This document shows positions 11,701-23,543 of a stretch of DNA of 64,000 nucleotides, piece after piece. The notes below the pieces were generated by a model. It had not been told where the DNA came from, searched no databases, and saw only the letters and a list, made by a program, of their open reading frames with translations. The stretch comes from Bromus sterilis. Lineage: Eukaryota; Streptophyta; Magnoliopsida; Poales; Poaceae. The stretch's first letter is position 1; each line of letters opens with the position of its first letter. The translations under genes and the position numbers were made by a program. The stretch covers positions 259,223,016 to 259,287,015 of the forward strand of contig OX465597.1 in NCBI GenBank assembly GCA_950022295.1, written 5' to 3'.

Positions 11701-13215
11701 AACGACAGGGAGGGTACGACCGACGTTACTGGCGTGCTTGGCCGCTGTTCGTATCTCGCGAGAGTTACCAAACCACGAAAGTCGAGCTCTACCAAGAGCA
11801 AACGCGAGACAAGGTAAGGAGACGGTTCACCTTGTTGGTAACCGCAGTGACTTGGTGGGACGACAGGGCAGGCACCGATGTACTGGTGGTCCTGACTGCT
11901 GTCGTTGACCGCGGGTCGGTTAAGTCGAGGCAACGATAACGGTTGTCACGCAGGTTAATTAAAATGCTAAATGGTTCGGCGGATGTCTTGAGTAGCCTTT
12001 TGGCTTGTACGCACTACCTACACGTGGGACGAGGAGTGTGGGCTCCCCTGCATCATAGTCTCGTTCGAGGGTCTTCAGACGTCGGCAGTACCGCGGGCTG
12101 ATTGCCGGGAAGTGGTGTTGTCTTCTCTTGCTCGAGCGATGTATTTGTATTTTCTTTGATTTTGCTTCACCGGCCAGTCACGCACCGTGCAGGAGTACGT
12201 TCGGGTTAGGGTCCAAAGCCCGGCGTACATAGGATATAGTCCGGCGGATGACCTCTCTGTTGATTGCGGAAGGATGGGCTACTTTGTGTCGGATAGCTTT
12301 GGTGGAGCGTTCCCTAACAAGGTTCCTGCCACCCTGGAGATCCGAGCGTCGTAGAGTCACGCCAGTGCACCCCTGCAGGGAAGATTAATCTATTCGAATA
12401 GCCGTGTCCACGGTAACAGGACGCTTTATGCTGAAGCTGGATCTTACCACTAGAAACTACTACTACTAAACTGTATGGTTCCGGGTCTTCTTCCTCGCAG
12501 GGAGTCGAGGAAGGGAACTCGGAGGCATTATTATTAATCATTACAACTTATATTATTCAATGTTGCAGCAAGTTCTGCTTCATTGTTACTTTATTGCTTT
12601 ATATAAACCGTTGGCTGATTCTTACCTCATGCTGCAAGACATCGTCGGAAGATGCTAGTCTTCGATAGGCCTAGCTTCTTACCCTTATTCTGATTTTCTA
12701 TCTTGCAGTCCACTATATACAGCCTCTTCTTTCCGTTGATACAAATGCATAATGCTTAGTAGCGGACGTAAGACTCGCGGGTATGCTAGATACTCACCTT
12801 TGCTTTATTTCCCCCTTTATGTTTTGCCTGATCGGCCGCTGCAGTCGACGTTGGAGCCCAGGAGCAGGAGTACCCCGGAGGCGGATACTACTACGTCGAG
12901 ACCCCCGCTGACCAGGACCAGGAGTAGTTTCGGAGGCTCCCAGGCAGGAGGCCTTGCCTTTTCGATCTGTATCTCTGAGGTTATTTGTGCTAGCCTTCTT
13001 AAGGCAAAACTTGACTAACTATGTCTGTACTCAGATATTATGGCTTGTATAACTTATGTATTCGGGTCCGCGTGACCCCCCCTTTATTGTAACATATTGC
13101 TTTATCCTTTTGTGTTTAGTGTTGTGTTGTGATATTCTCACCGTGGCACCCTAATCTCAGCCGTGTACCCTGCGTGTATGATTACTGTACACAGATTGAT
13201 TTTGGGGGCGTCACA
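8800..13215 (+). repeat. LTR 2 of element A (middle, chimeric)
   Basis: 4416 bp. Left of about 10741 it carries LTR3-type variants: the 12-base stretch near its start, TTGGAATATATTAAGCCG, the CCACGGCAGCCCTGG variant, and ATAACGAATACGG. Right of 11498 it carries LTR1-type variants: GCACAGGTACGG, TTAAATGTAAGAATTCGG and the CGGCAGTACC variant. The switch lies between 10741 and 11498. This is the pattern expected if it was formed by crossing over between a 3' LTR and a 5' LTR. It also has a few private changes (for example CTGTACACC near 10968). Confidence 0.9.
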
Positions 13216-15968
13216 AGTTGGTATCAGAGCCGACTGCCTGTAGGACACCCCCTTCCAACTCCTTGGTCGAAGTTGAGTTTAGTTGTTGCAAAACTATTTT
13301 TACTAACAGTGTCGTGTGGCTTATCGGCCCACGTCGCCAACTGGGTGGTATTATGATCCTTTTTCTCAGTACCTTTACTCTGGGATTCTACTCTCTTGTC
13401 TTTCCGGTTAAAGATTTTGCTAACTCTGACATTAGGATCTCGTGACTACTTCCTCCCGGAGACCCCTCCTTCCAGATGATCGCTTTCTTCACGAGAAGAT
13501 TCCGAAGATTACTCTCTGATAAATTCCCGAGACCATATGTGCCGATCACCTTTACAATTCCCTTCCACCGATAAGTCCGTATCTATAACCACATACACCT
13601 TCCGTTCATCCATTCAATCCCAGTTTCTCTTGTGTTCACAAGATGCATCGAAATACTTTCCGTTGTTTGGGTAATCCTTTGAGCCTACTACCTTGTAGCT
13701 TCTTTTCACCCTACGGATAATTCCTCACATTTATCGAGGATCCATTCATCCTAAGTGGTTCATGTGATTCTCAAAATACTTTGAAATACTATTTGATCTC
13801 GCGACAATCCTCGGCAGCCTACTGCTTTGGAGTTTCTTCTTACCTGCTTGCACTATGATTAATCCCGTTTGTCTGGTAGTCCTTGATGACCTCCCTTGGC
13901 ATTGCCATTCTGATCTGTTGAATCATCGTGTGTGCTAGTGCACGCAACCATCTATTGATCCCTATGAATCCATTCTTTCGGCTCAGACGTCATTCCGGAC
14001 ATGAGCTGGTTCTCGGTAAATCAAATCTTGATTGATTAACCATCAAGCTTCTATTCAACTTATTCTTGTTTGATCGATGTATCTGGATCTGATACACCGA
14101 TATGGAAGTCGTAATTCCTTTGTACTTCAGAATCGAATTATTCTGATGCTTCTATCTCCGATATCTTTGCATTATTTCTTCTTATGGGTGAGTACCGATA
14201 CTCGCACCAGACTCTCTGTACGCCACCTGACCTTTTTGGGTGGATTACTACCTGTCGTCCCCTTGTATCCTAAATCATTGACGAGCTTCCCCTGATACGA
14301 AATGCCTTTGGCGAACGGTATCATCTGGTCCGTGTCATCAGCTTTCTGTTTTCAAACTGGTCCCCCTACTCTTGCTGTTTGTTGTATAGATTCGTAAAAT
14401 GTCCCTATGGGTTGTACCTATGTTTCAACCATCTGTGTGAACCCCGGAAACTTCTTCGGGTCATACTCTACTGGTGTCACGCCAGATAAATTTCCTACCC
14501 TACAAATTCATCGACAACGAGAAGTGAATGAGAGGCTATGCATTGAAGAAGTGGGAGTCGACCATGAACCTTTGTGTTCATGCCCATGGATACGATCTAG
14601 AACTTATCATGAAAGCTTCTAGTAAAAGGAATTGTCCCCTTGGTATAAATCCTTCTACACCTATGATCCACCGTTCTACCTTCGAGTATTACCCCTGGTA
14701 TCTCGAGGATATCATGCCTTTGCACTACATCTTGTGAATTGTGATGAAACAATGTCTATCCCTGTCATAGCCATTTCATGGTTCTGGGTTGTCGTCAACC
14801 GGCAACACCGAATACTTTCTCTTCACCATTCCTTTTTCTTGATGTCGCCGTTGTTCGATTGTATTTTCTTGAAACCTTTTGAAATGATGTGTCGTGGTCA
14901 TCATCGACATCTTGGCTTCTACCAAGTGTTAATTGGATTCATCATGTGAAATACCATCCTTGCCCCTCGATGATTTGTGTCATCATTGACAACCCCCTTT
15001 GACTCCCTGCCAATACAAACTTGGTCATGTATATATTGCTCTGCTTTCCCTTGGGAAAGATATACCCCTGATACTTGTGTATCATCACATTTTCATTTCC
15101 ACTGGTCTGTTTAACCTTTCTTTGAATATAAATTATTCGAGCAGTGATAATTCTATGCTGATGTAAACACTTAGGTGTACTACTTCGTCCGTATAACCTG
15201 TTACTACTGTTGATAACATTTCGGTAACCACCGATGGACGAGAACATTGCCTATTGGTCCGCCTCGTCTTAACGAGCAGGAAAATGGTTCTCTTCGTCCC
15301 TGGCCCTTGGTACCGACGTTGTTGCCGACATAGCTAACAAGTTGTTCTCTGACTTACCTTGCAACCTGATCGTATTGTTTGTCACCACCCTTCTTACTCA
15401 ACGTGGGCCCATAACCCACAGTTCAACAGGATCGAAACCTAACTCTCTTGTACCTTTCTGTTCTCGAGGTTATTCCTCTTGCTTGACCTCGTATGCTACT
15501 CACGAGTCCTCTACCTTATGATATCCAGTTCGATATCAGACTCAGTGCTTATGCCTGATGCTCTGGACCCCTTTTCATCCTCCGTTATCATCGACGAATG
15601 CTTGCATATCCGCTGGAAAACTTCTCATGCCTTCTTTTGTTTCTCTCGATGTATCTCCATGTGTTTCAACTCGTGAGATACCTTGAGCCCCATTCCCTTG
15701 GACAACCCCAGTTGATTAACCTTGTGTCGATTCGACCCCCTAAGTGTCCCCCCTAACCTATTCGTAGGTACGATGCAACCCTGAATGAAGGATGACTACC
15801 CGTCGAGATGCACCGATGCAGAGGAATGAAGACCACATCATCAAGAATTAACTGCTTCGACAAGGGCAACAAGAACCAAGAAGACTCATTAGAATGCGAA
15901 ACCGAAACCTTACCCCTTGCCCTACATTTAAATTCTCGGGACGAGAATTCTTTGTAGTGGGGGAGATT
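13216..15968 (+). mobile_element. Element A internal region 2 (duplicate of region 1)
   Basis: Same length as region 1 (2753 bp). Every ORF longer than about 60 codons translates identically in the two copies and I saw no difference by eye. The near-absence of change, compared with several dozen differences between LTR1 and LTR3, says the duplication is much younger than the original insertion. Confidence 0.9.
13219..13231 (+). other. Primer-binding site of A, second internal region
   Basis: TGGTATCAGAGCC, same position relative to LTR2 as the first copy relative to LTR1. Confidence 0.9.
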
Positions 15969-18900
15969 TGTAACACTCTCACTGTCAATGAACAGTAATC
16001 ACAATTACTGTTGATCATTACTGTTCCTAATTTTTCTTTGATCAACTTGGGTCAGTTCAAATTCAAATTTCCATTCTGTTATTGTTAATAGCAATGTGGC
16101 CATGGGCCTGGATCATCATGATTCATCACAAGTCCAACCACTCGTGTTGAAATCAAAAGCTAAGCCCAAAATGCCTTTTCATGAATATTAAAAATATGTG
16201 ATAAATAAAACCTTGTCCAAAATTGGTGCAACCACTTTTGTTAAATCCCAAATAATCATTGGACCATGTTCAACCAACCTTGGAATATATTAAGCCGTTG
16301 AATAAATCAAACAATTCAAACACTAACTTAAAAGGTTCAATTTAATAATTTATTATCTAAATAAATTACTAAATGATTTTATTTAGAGCCCAAACTTTTT
16401 GTAGCAATAGTGCAAAATGTAACACCAATATTGGAACAACTTTCATATTTTGCAGAACTCAAATGCTAGGCTAATAAAATAAATACAATAATAAGGAAAA
16501 AGAAAAGAAACAGAAAAAACAAAAAAACCTAATCTATGCTCAGGGGCAAGGCCACCCACTGGGCCGGCCCACCCAGCCCACCGGAGTCATCCCCTCCCCC
16601 TGTTCACCACGCGGTGCGTGGCACGCATCCACCGCGGCCATGGTCCATGGCTGTCGCCGTGGAGGCGATCCACGGCAGCCCTGGCGGGATAAGAAGCCGA
16701 GCCGCGCCCCGTGCCCTAGACGAACCCTAGTTCCGCCCCCTTTCCCCGCCCTCGCGCCGCTCGCCTCTCCCATCGCTCGGCCGTGCACGACGGGGCGCCA
16801 CCGTGGGCGGACCTCGCCGGAACGCGCGGCCACCGGCCATTCCAGGACAAGCCAAGGTGTCCGGCCGCTCCGCCATGGTCGTCCACGTCTCCTAGCAGAA
16901 GAAACAGAGCCCGGAGCCCCCCCGCAACAAGCTAATTGACGCCGTCTTCAACCTCCAGCACCGCCGGCGTTCTTCGTCGATTCGCACCATCCCGAGCTCC
17001 TCCGGCCTCCTCAAGCACGCTTCCACCCCCCTGCAACCTTCCGCGCCCCCCCCCCCCGCGCGAATCCCTCTCTCCCCCCTCGCGTTCGTCCTCTTGTTAG
17101 CTTTGTATGTGCCGTGCACCGTGGCCGAGCTGCCGTGGGACCTCGTCGGACCGCCGATTCCGACCACCCCGACGCCAGCTGCTTGTCCCATTCGTTACAC
17201 GACGCAACCCTCAACCGGTTCCTTCCCACCGCTGCTCCAAATGGTCGCCGGAGGCACGATTCCCCCACTCGCCGCCGTGCTCGGGTCCGGCCACCGCCGT
17301 GGCTGCGCGCTGCGTGCCCCTCCGTTGGCCTCGTGCCCCTACCCCACGCAGCGCGATCGCCTCGCGCCTCGCCGTGGCCTCGCAACCGCTCCTGGTCGCG
17401 GCCTCCCTCACCAGAGTGGCCTCGCTGCCATGCCCGTGGCCGCCGGCGTGAGCACACCAGTGGGCTAAGCCCCCCTCACTGACCGGTGGGCCATGGCTAA
17501 TTAGTTTAGCCTAACCCCCTGTTAAGCCTAAAACCCCCTGGTGTCAATGACAGTGGGCCCCTGGCCCTTTTAAATAAACAAAACTGTTGGTTAACTCACA
17601 GTGCATGACAACTGGGCCCCAGCTGTAAGTCATTAGAAATAAATAGAATTATAAAGTGAGTCACTTACACGTGGGCCCTGGCTCTATTTAATTTTAATAA
17701 AATGAATTATTCACTAAGAGGCTGACATGTGGGACCCCATGTCAGGTTTGACCAGTCAACTGTTGTGGATAATGTTAGTATTTAATTAGTAAAATACATC
17801 CAGAAATTGATTTAAATTTATTTAAATTTGGAAATTCAATATCTTTTAAACCGTAAGTCTGATTCAAAAACTTTATACATGAAAATTGATCAGAAAAATA
17901 TAACGAATACGGATACGGTATCCGTATACCCACCACACCCCTCTAATACAACGAACATCGACACCCCCCCCTCACGGTCGTCTGTCCGATGATTTGTCCG
18001 GTACTGATAAAGTATTCGGATGAATTTATTCTGAACACGAAATTTGTTCGGATTGTTTCAACTAGCACGATTACACCATCCACACGTTTGTCGGATGCCC
18101 ACGACACCTCCGGCATGAACACTTCCCCCTCTGGACACCCTGTCCGGTAATCACCTGGAGCCGGTAGTTCATCCCCGGATGAATTCCCGCTCCGAGCATA
18201 ATACTTTGCTCGGCGTTAGAACACCGTTAACATTGCGTTTCCCATGTCTTGTATTTGTATTGCTATTAGTACCGTGTATTTACTGTTTCTCCCCCCTTTT
18301 ATTCTCCGGTAGACCCCGCTGCTACCGCCGACTACATCACTGCCAGGTACGACTACTTCGTCGACGACCCTACCCCTACCGTCGAGCTTCCAGGCAAGCA
18401 GAGCCATTCTCTTCCCTAGATATCTCCTACCTTTTCCGTACTTTCTTGCACTAGGAATTGTTACTGCTGCTGCTACGATTACAATCCTATTCAATTGCAT
18501 AGCCTGCTTTTGTCGCCCCTTGATGTACCTTCCTTTATCCTATGCTGCCTGTTATAATTATGCATATATTCAGCAGTGAGCCCTGCGCATTGTTAGCTAG
18601 GACTAGATAGCGGGACGTGATCACTCAGGGAGTGAACACGGATACAATATATACAACTGCATAGGTACGGTACAAAGCAGACACCGCCAAAGGCCCCTAT
18701 CTGGGTTATGCCTAGTCACCTCAAGTGTGAGCTATCCAGGAGTAATCCTTGTACTCCACTCGAGGCTGACTTTGTCTTGCCGCCATAGGGTCCTGGACAG
18801 CGGTTGTCCTTAAACGTAAGAAGTCGGGCGACCCAACGGTGCCCGCGAGCGGTATATTGTCGCGAACGACAGGGAGGGTACGACCGACGTTACTGGCGTG

Positions 18901-20385
18901 CTTGGCCCCTGTTCGTATCTCGCGAGAGTTACCAAACCACGAAAGTCGAGCTCTACCAAGAGCAAACGCGAGACAAGGTAAGGAGACGGTTCACCTTGTT
19001 GGTAACCGCAGTGACTTGGTGGGACGACAGGGCAGGCACCGATGTACTGGTGGTCCTGACTGCTGTCGTTGACCGCGGGTCGGTTAAGTCGAGGCAACGA
19101 TAACGGTTGTCACGCAGGTTAATTAAAATGCTAAATGGTTCGGCGGATGTCTTGAGTAGCCTTTTGGCTTGTACGCACTACCTACACGTGGGACGAGGAG
19201 TGTGGGCTCCCCTGCATCGTAGTCTCGTTCGAGGGTCTTCAGACGTCAGTAGTACCGCGGGCTGATTGCCGGGAAGTGGTGTTGTCTTCTCTTGCTCGAG
19301 CGATGTATTTGTATTTGCTTTGATTTTTCTTCACCGGCCAGTCACGCACCGTGCAGGAGTACGTTCGGGTTAGGGTCCAAAGCCCGACGTACATAGGATA
19401 TAGTCCGGCGGATGACCTCTCTGTTGATTGCGGAAGAATGGGCTACTTTGTGTCGGATAGCTTTGGTGGAGCGTTCCCTAACAAGGTTCCCGCCACCCTG
19501 GAGATCCGAGCGTCGTAGAGTCACGCCAGTGCACCCCTGCAGGGAAGATTAATCTATTCGAATAGTCGTGTCCACGGTAACAGGACGCTTTATGCTGAAG
19601 CTGGATCTTACCACTAGAAACTACTACTACTAAACTGTATGGTTCCGGGTGTTCTTCCTCGCAGGGAGTCGAGGAAGGGAACTCGGAGGCATTATTATTA
19701 TTAATCATTACAACTTATATTATTCAATGTTGCAGCAACTTCTGCATTATTGTTACTTTATTGCTTTATATAAACTGTTGGCTGATTCTTACCTCATGCT
19801 ACAAGACATCGTCGGAAGATGCTAGTCTTCGATAGGCCTAGCTTCTTACCCTTATTCTGATTTTCTATCTTGCAGTCCACTATATACAACCTCTTCTTTC
19901 CGTTGATACAAATGCATAATGCTTAGTAGCGGACGTAAGACTCGCGGGTATGCTAGATACTCACCTTTGCTTTATTTCCCCCTTTATGTTTTGCCTGATC
20001 GGCCGCTGCAGTCGACGTTGGAGCCCAGGAGCAGGAGTACCCCGGAGGCGGATACTACTACGTCGAGACCCCCGCTGACCAGGACCAGGAGTAGTTTCGA
20101 AGGCTCCCAGGCAGGAGGCCTTGCCTTTTCGAGCTATATCTCTGAGGTTATTTGTGCTAGCCTTCTTAAGGCAAAACTTGACTAACTATGTCTGTACTCA
20201 GATATTATGGCTTGTATAACTTATGTATTCGGGTCCGCGTGAACCCCCCCCCTTTATTTTAACATATTGATTTATCCTTTTGTGTTTAGTGTTGTGCTGT
20301 GATATTCTCACCGTGGCACCCTAATCTCAGCCGTGTACCCTGCGTGTATGATTACTGTACACGGATTGATTTTGGGGGCGTCACA
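15969..20385 (+). repeat. LTR 3 of element A (original 3' LTR)
   Basis: 4417 bp. Close to LTR2 in its left half and diverged from LTRs 1 and 2 in its right half. Private changes include loss of TGAGCG before the C-run near 17043 and CCATTC in place of CCCTTC near 16071. It is followed at once by the right TSD. Confidence 0.92.
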
Positions 20386-20390
20386 GGCTC
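20386..20390. repeat. Right TSD of element A (GGCTC)
   Basis: Exact copy of 1636-1640; LINE sequence resumes directly after it. Confidence 0.92.
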
Positions 20391-21146
20391 GAGATATGAC
20401 TGCAGATCCATGATCTCCCCAATGGGCTAGTCCCTCGTTATAATCTTTGGCCAGCAAGGTGGGGGAATTTGTGTACGCTGAGCCCAAATCGCAAGACTTT
20501 GCTGGCAATTTTTTCAGGGTGAAAATCAAGATCAATGTTACGAAGCCTCTAAAAAACCATGTTTCGGTTATCAGGAACGGCAAGAGGGATATTTTCAGGC
20601 TGAAGTACGAGCGGCTCCCGAATTGGTGTGCGGTTTGCGGGATGCTAGGTCATTCCTTCAAGGAGCATGGGGATAGGGTTCACCCCCCCAGAGGCCTTGA
20701 TCTTCAAAAATCTGAGGGTGAACTGGTTCTTGGGGCCTGGGGCCGGACCAGGGGCTGAGCAGTTCACCAAAGGCAAGGGGGAGAAATCAGAGAGGACTAA
20801 TCTGATCCCAAAAATCCCTGCCGCTAGTTCTATGGGAGAGAAGGGCAACGCAAGCAATGGGAGAGCACCCAATGATGCGCTTATGTTGGATGCTGAAGAC
20901 CCAAACAAGAAGAGGCCCTCGGAATAATCAGCTACTACTATGGACGGGATTGAGCAAACCTCAGAGAAAGATAGGCTAGTGATCCCCCAGCCTCCACCTG
21001 CTGTCCCTCCAAGCCCCATCTCTACTCACGATCCCAAGCGAACTAAATCGGGACATGCCAAGAATCCTACCAAGCCGGGGTCTCACCCCAAAAATACATT
21101 GGCAAAATTGGCGGGCTCCCTAGGGGAGGGCCTCCAGGGCCAATGA
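20391..21146 (+). pseudogene. LINE ORF1 C-terminal part
   Basis: Resumes the ORF1 frame interrupted at 1640. From about 20447 the residues ASKVGEFVYAEPKSQDF lead to the run FRLKYERLPNWCAVCG, then a zinc knuckle of C-x2-C-x4-H type ending HSFKEHGDRVHPP, typical of plant LINE ORF1. A frameshift near 20680 moves the frame to the 20667-20927 ORF, which ends at a TAA (20925-20927). The same frame then continues, rich in Pro and Lys, to a TGA at 21144-21146. The inactivating marks are two frameshifts, one internal stop and the A insertion. Confidence 0.78.
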
Positions 21147-22660
21147 GTGTGTTCTATTGGAACCGCCATGGTGCGGGCAAAGCCGCGGCAACCCAAGAGC
21201 TTCACGAATTTGCGAGGAAATTTTCCCCTACCCTTCTCTGTATTGTTGAAACCCAAGTCAAAAAAGAGAGGGTAGAGTCACTAGCTAGTTCCATTGGTTA
21301 TGATAGAGTTTTGGCAATTGATAGTCAAGGTAGAAGTGGCTGGATTGGAATTTTTTGGAATAATAATACCACAGTTAATTTCTTGGGATCCTCTGTGTAC
21401 CATAGTGATATCTCTGTGTCTGAGGTTGGACATGATCCATGGCACCTTACAGTTTTCTATGGAGAAGCTCAAACTCACCTGAGACATCACTCCTGGGACA
21501 CCCTGAAAGACATAAGCACTTTGAGAGATCTGCCTTGGCTGTGTGTGGGAGATTTCAATGAAGTGTTACGTCCAGATGAGCATGATGGGATCGGGCAAAG
21601 GAGCAATGCACAAATCCGGGGCTTTCGAGATGTGTTCGGTATTTGCATGCTCATGGACTTAGGCTATTCGGGCCAAAATTGGACTTTTGAAAAGAAGGTG
21701 GTTCGAGGATCTTTTACAAGAGCTCGGCTGGATAGGGCGTTGGCTTCATCCTCTTGGGCTGAACGCTTCAATATTAGAGGGTGGAACACATTACTACTGC
21801 TTCATCTGACCATTGCGCAATCAATGTATCTTATGATAGTGGCAACTAGAGAGTATCTTCCCAGAAAACCTCTAGATATGAAATGATGTGGGAGCAACAT
21901 GAGTCATGGAGTGGCATGATTGGGCCTGCCTGGAACTCTGAGCCGGCGGGTCTAACTGTTAAAGAACTCAACGAGAAGCTGAAAAGTATATCCCAGGATC
22001 TTCAAAACTGAAACCGCGCCACTTTCGGTAGAGTGAAGGGGGAGACCAAAACCTTGACGAGCAAACTACATAGAATGAGGAATATCCCAGGTCGGACGGG
22101 ACCAACTCATGCAGAAATAAAGGTGAATGAGCGCTTGGTCGAACTCTACCACAGAGAGGAGATCATGTGGAGACAGCGTTCCCGCATTGCATGGCTGACG
22201 GAAGGTGATAAAAACACCAAATTTTTCGATATGCGTGCAAGCATGAGAAGGAAGAAAAACATGATCAAGGATTTGCAGAATTCTCTTGGGGTTGTGACTG
22301 ATGATCCGCGACAGCTCAAGGCGCTTGCGCTACCCTTCTATCAATCCCTCTAGATGTCAGAGGGGGTAAGCAATATGGAGTCCGTTCTCATGCACGTCCA
22401 GCACAAAGTTACAGATGAGATGAATGGCGCCCTTTGTGCTCATTACTCTGAATTGGAGGTTAAGGTAGCTTTGTTCCAGATGTTCACTACTAAATCACCG
22501 GGTCCGGATGGGTTCCCGATGCACTTTTATCAGAGGCATTGGGAACTTCGGATAGTGAAGGGGGAGGAGAGCCCGGAGTGCATAAATGAAACTGTGTTGG
22601 TTCTTATTCCAAAGGTTGCTAGTCCCGAGGACCTAGCACAGTTTTGCCCAATTAGCTTGT
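21143..22660 (+). pseudogene. LINE ORF2: APE endonuclease plus truncated reverse transcriptase
   Basis: Starts at the ATG at 21143, overlapping the ORF1 stop by four bases (ATGA). The endonuclease shows N7 (in YWNRHG), E36 (in CIVETQ), the D137-N139 pair (in VGDFNE) and the later SFTRARLDRA block. The final Ser-Asp-His signature near 21805 is in another frame, so there is a frameshift at about 21800. Further stops follow. The linker before RT is recognisable at 22160-22230 (RSRIAWLTEGDKNTKFF), and RT begins at 22490 with KSPGPDGFP and ends in IPKVASPEDLAQF and PISL. The catalytic Tyr-x-Asp-Asp block is missing because of insertion B. Confidence 0.85.
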
Positions 22661-23543
22661 TGTGACGCCCCCAAAATCAAGCCTTGTACAGTAATCATAC
22701 ACGCAAGGTACACGACTGAGATGAGGGACTCACGGTAAGATATCACAACACAACTCTAAAAATAAAAATAATACAAGTTGTTTAATACAAGCCAGGGGCC
22801 ATGAAGGCTCGAATACAACAGCTCGATACACAAAGTTAGCGAAAGCAATACTATGTGAGTACAGACACAAGGTACACATGATTTGCCTTAAGAAGGATAG
22901 CACAAAAACAACAACGGTCGAAAAGGCGAGGCCTCCTGCCTGGGAACCTCCAAACTACTCCTGGTCCTGGTCAAAGGGGGTCTCGACGTAGTAGTAGGCG
23001 CCACCGGGGTACTCCTGCTCCTAGGCGCCAACGTCGACTGCAGCGGACGATCAGGGAAAACAAAAAGGGGGAAATAAAGCAAGGGTGAGTATCCAGCATA
23101 CCCGCGAGTCTTACGTCTGCTACTAAGCATTTATGCATTTGTATCAAATGGAAAGGGGAGGCTATATATAGTGGACTGAAAGGTAGAAAGTCAGAATAAG
23201 GATGAGAAGCTAGGCCTATCGAAGACTAGCATCTTCACGCGGTTCTTGAAGCATGAGGAGAGAATAGGCAATAGTTTATATAAAGCATAAAGTAACAATG
23301 CAACAGAAGTTGATGCAGCATTGTATAGTAGTAAGTTGTAATAATTAACAATTATAAATGCCTCCGAGTTCCCTTCCTCGACTTCCCTGCGAGGAAGAAG
23401 ACCCGGAACCATACAGTTTAATAGTAGTAGTGTGTAGTGGTAAGATCCAGAGCTTCAACATAAAACGTCCTTTTACCATGGACACGGCTATTCTAATAGA
23501 TTAAACTCCCTGCAGGGGTGCACTACTGTTCAGCCTGCACGCT
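22661..23543 (-). repeat. LTR B, segment 1 (minus strand, LTR 3' end)
   Basis: Begins TGTGACGCCCCCAAAATCA, the reverse complement of the end of the A-family LTRs, and continues as a diverged reverse copy to the site where G is inserted. Flanking LINE bases CTTGT (22656-22660) would be one half of its TSD; the other half is not in the window. Because the LTR terminus abuts LINE sequence, B is either a solo LTR or the 3' LTR of a minus-strand element. Confidence 0.85.
23539..23543. repeat. Left TSD of solo LTR G (ACGCT)
   Basis: Matches ATGCT at 35789-35793 with one C/T difference at a CpG, consistent with methylation decay after insertion. Confidence 0.75.

Larger units (their letters stand above)
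1641..20385 (+). mobile_element. Element A: gypsy-like non-autonomous LTR element with structure LTR-int-LTR-int-LTR
   Basis: An 18,745-bp unit with three LTRs (4406, 4416 and 4417 bp) and two internal regions of exactly 2753 bp, bounded by a single GGCTC TSD. LTRs start TGTAAC and end GTCACA. Each internal region has a Met-tRNA primer-binding site and a polypurine tract but no gag-pol reading frame. Very long LTRs with a mid-sized non-coding centre match the LARD class (for example Sukkula of barley); that family link is by architecture only. It is inserted in LINE ORF1. LTR2 is a hybrid of LTR3-like (left) and LTR1-like (right) sequence, indicating unequal crossing over between the two LTRs of a simple element. 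Confidence 0.92.
20386..22660 (+). mobile_element. L1-type LINE, right part (ORF1 C-terminus, ORF2)
   Basis: Continuation of the LINE after element A. It holds the rest of ORF1 with a CCHC knuckle, then ORF2 with an APE-type endonuclease and the first reverse-transcriptase blocks. It is truncated at 22660 by the minus-strand LTR B, before the catalytic YADD region. The remaining 3' part may lie far to the right, outside the window. Confidence 0.88.
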
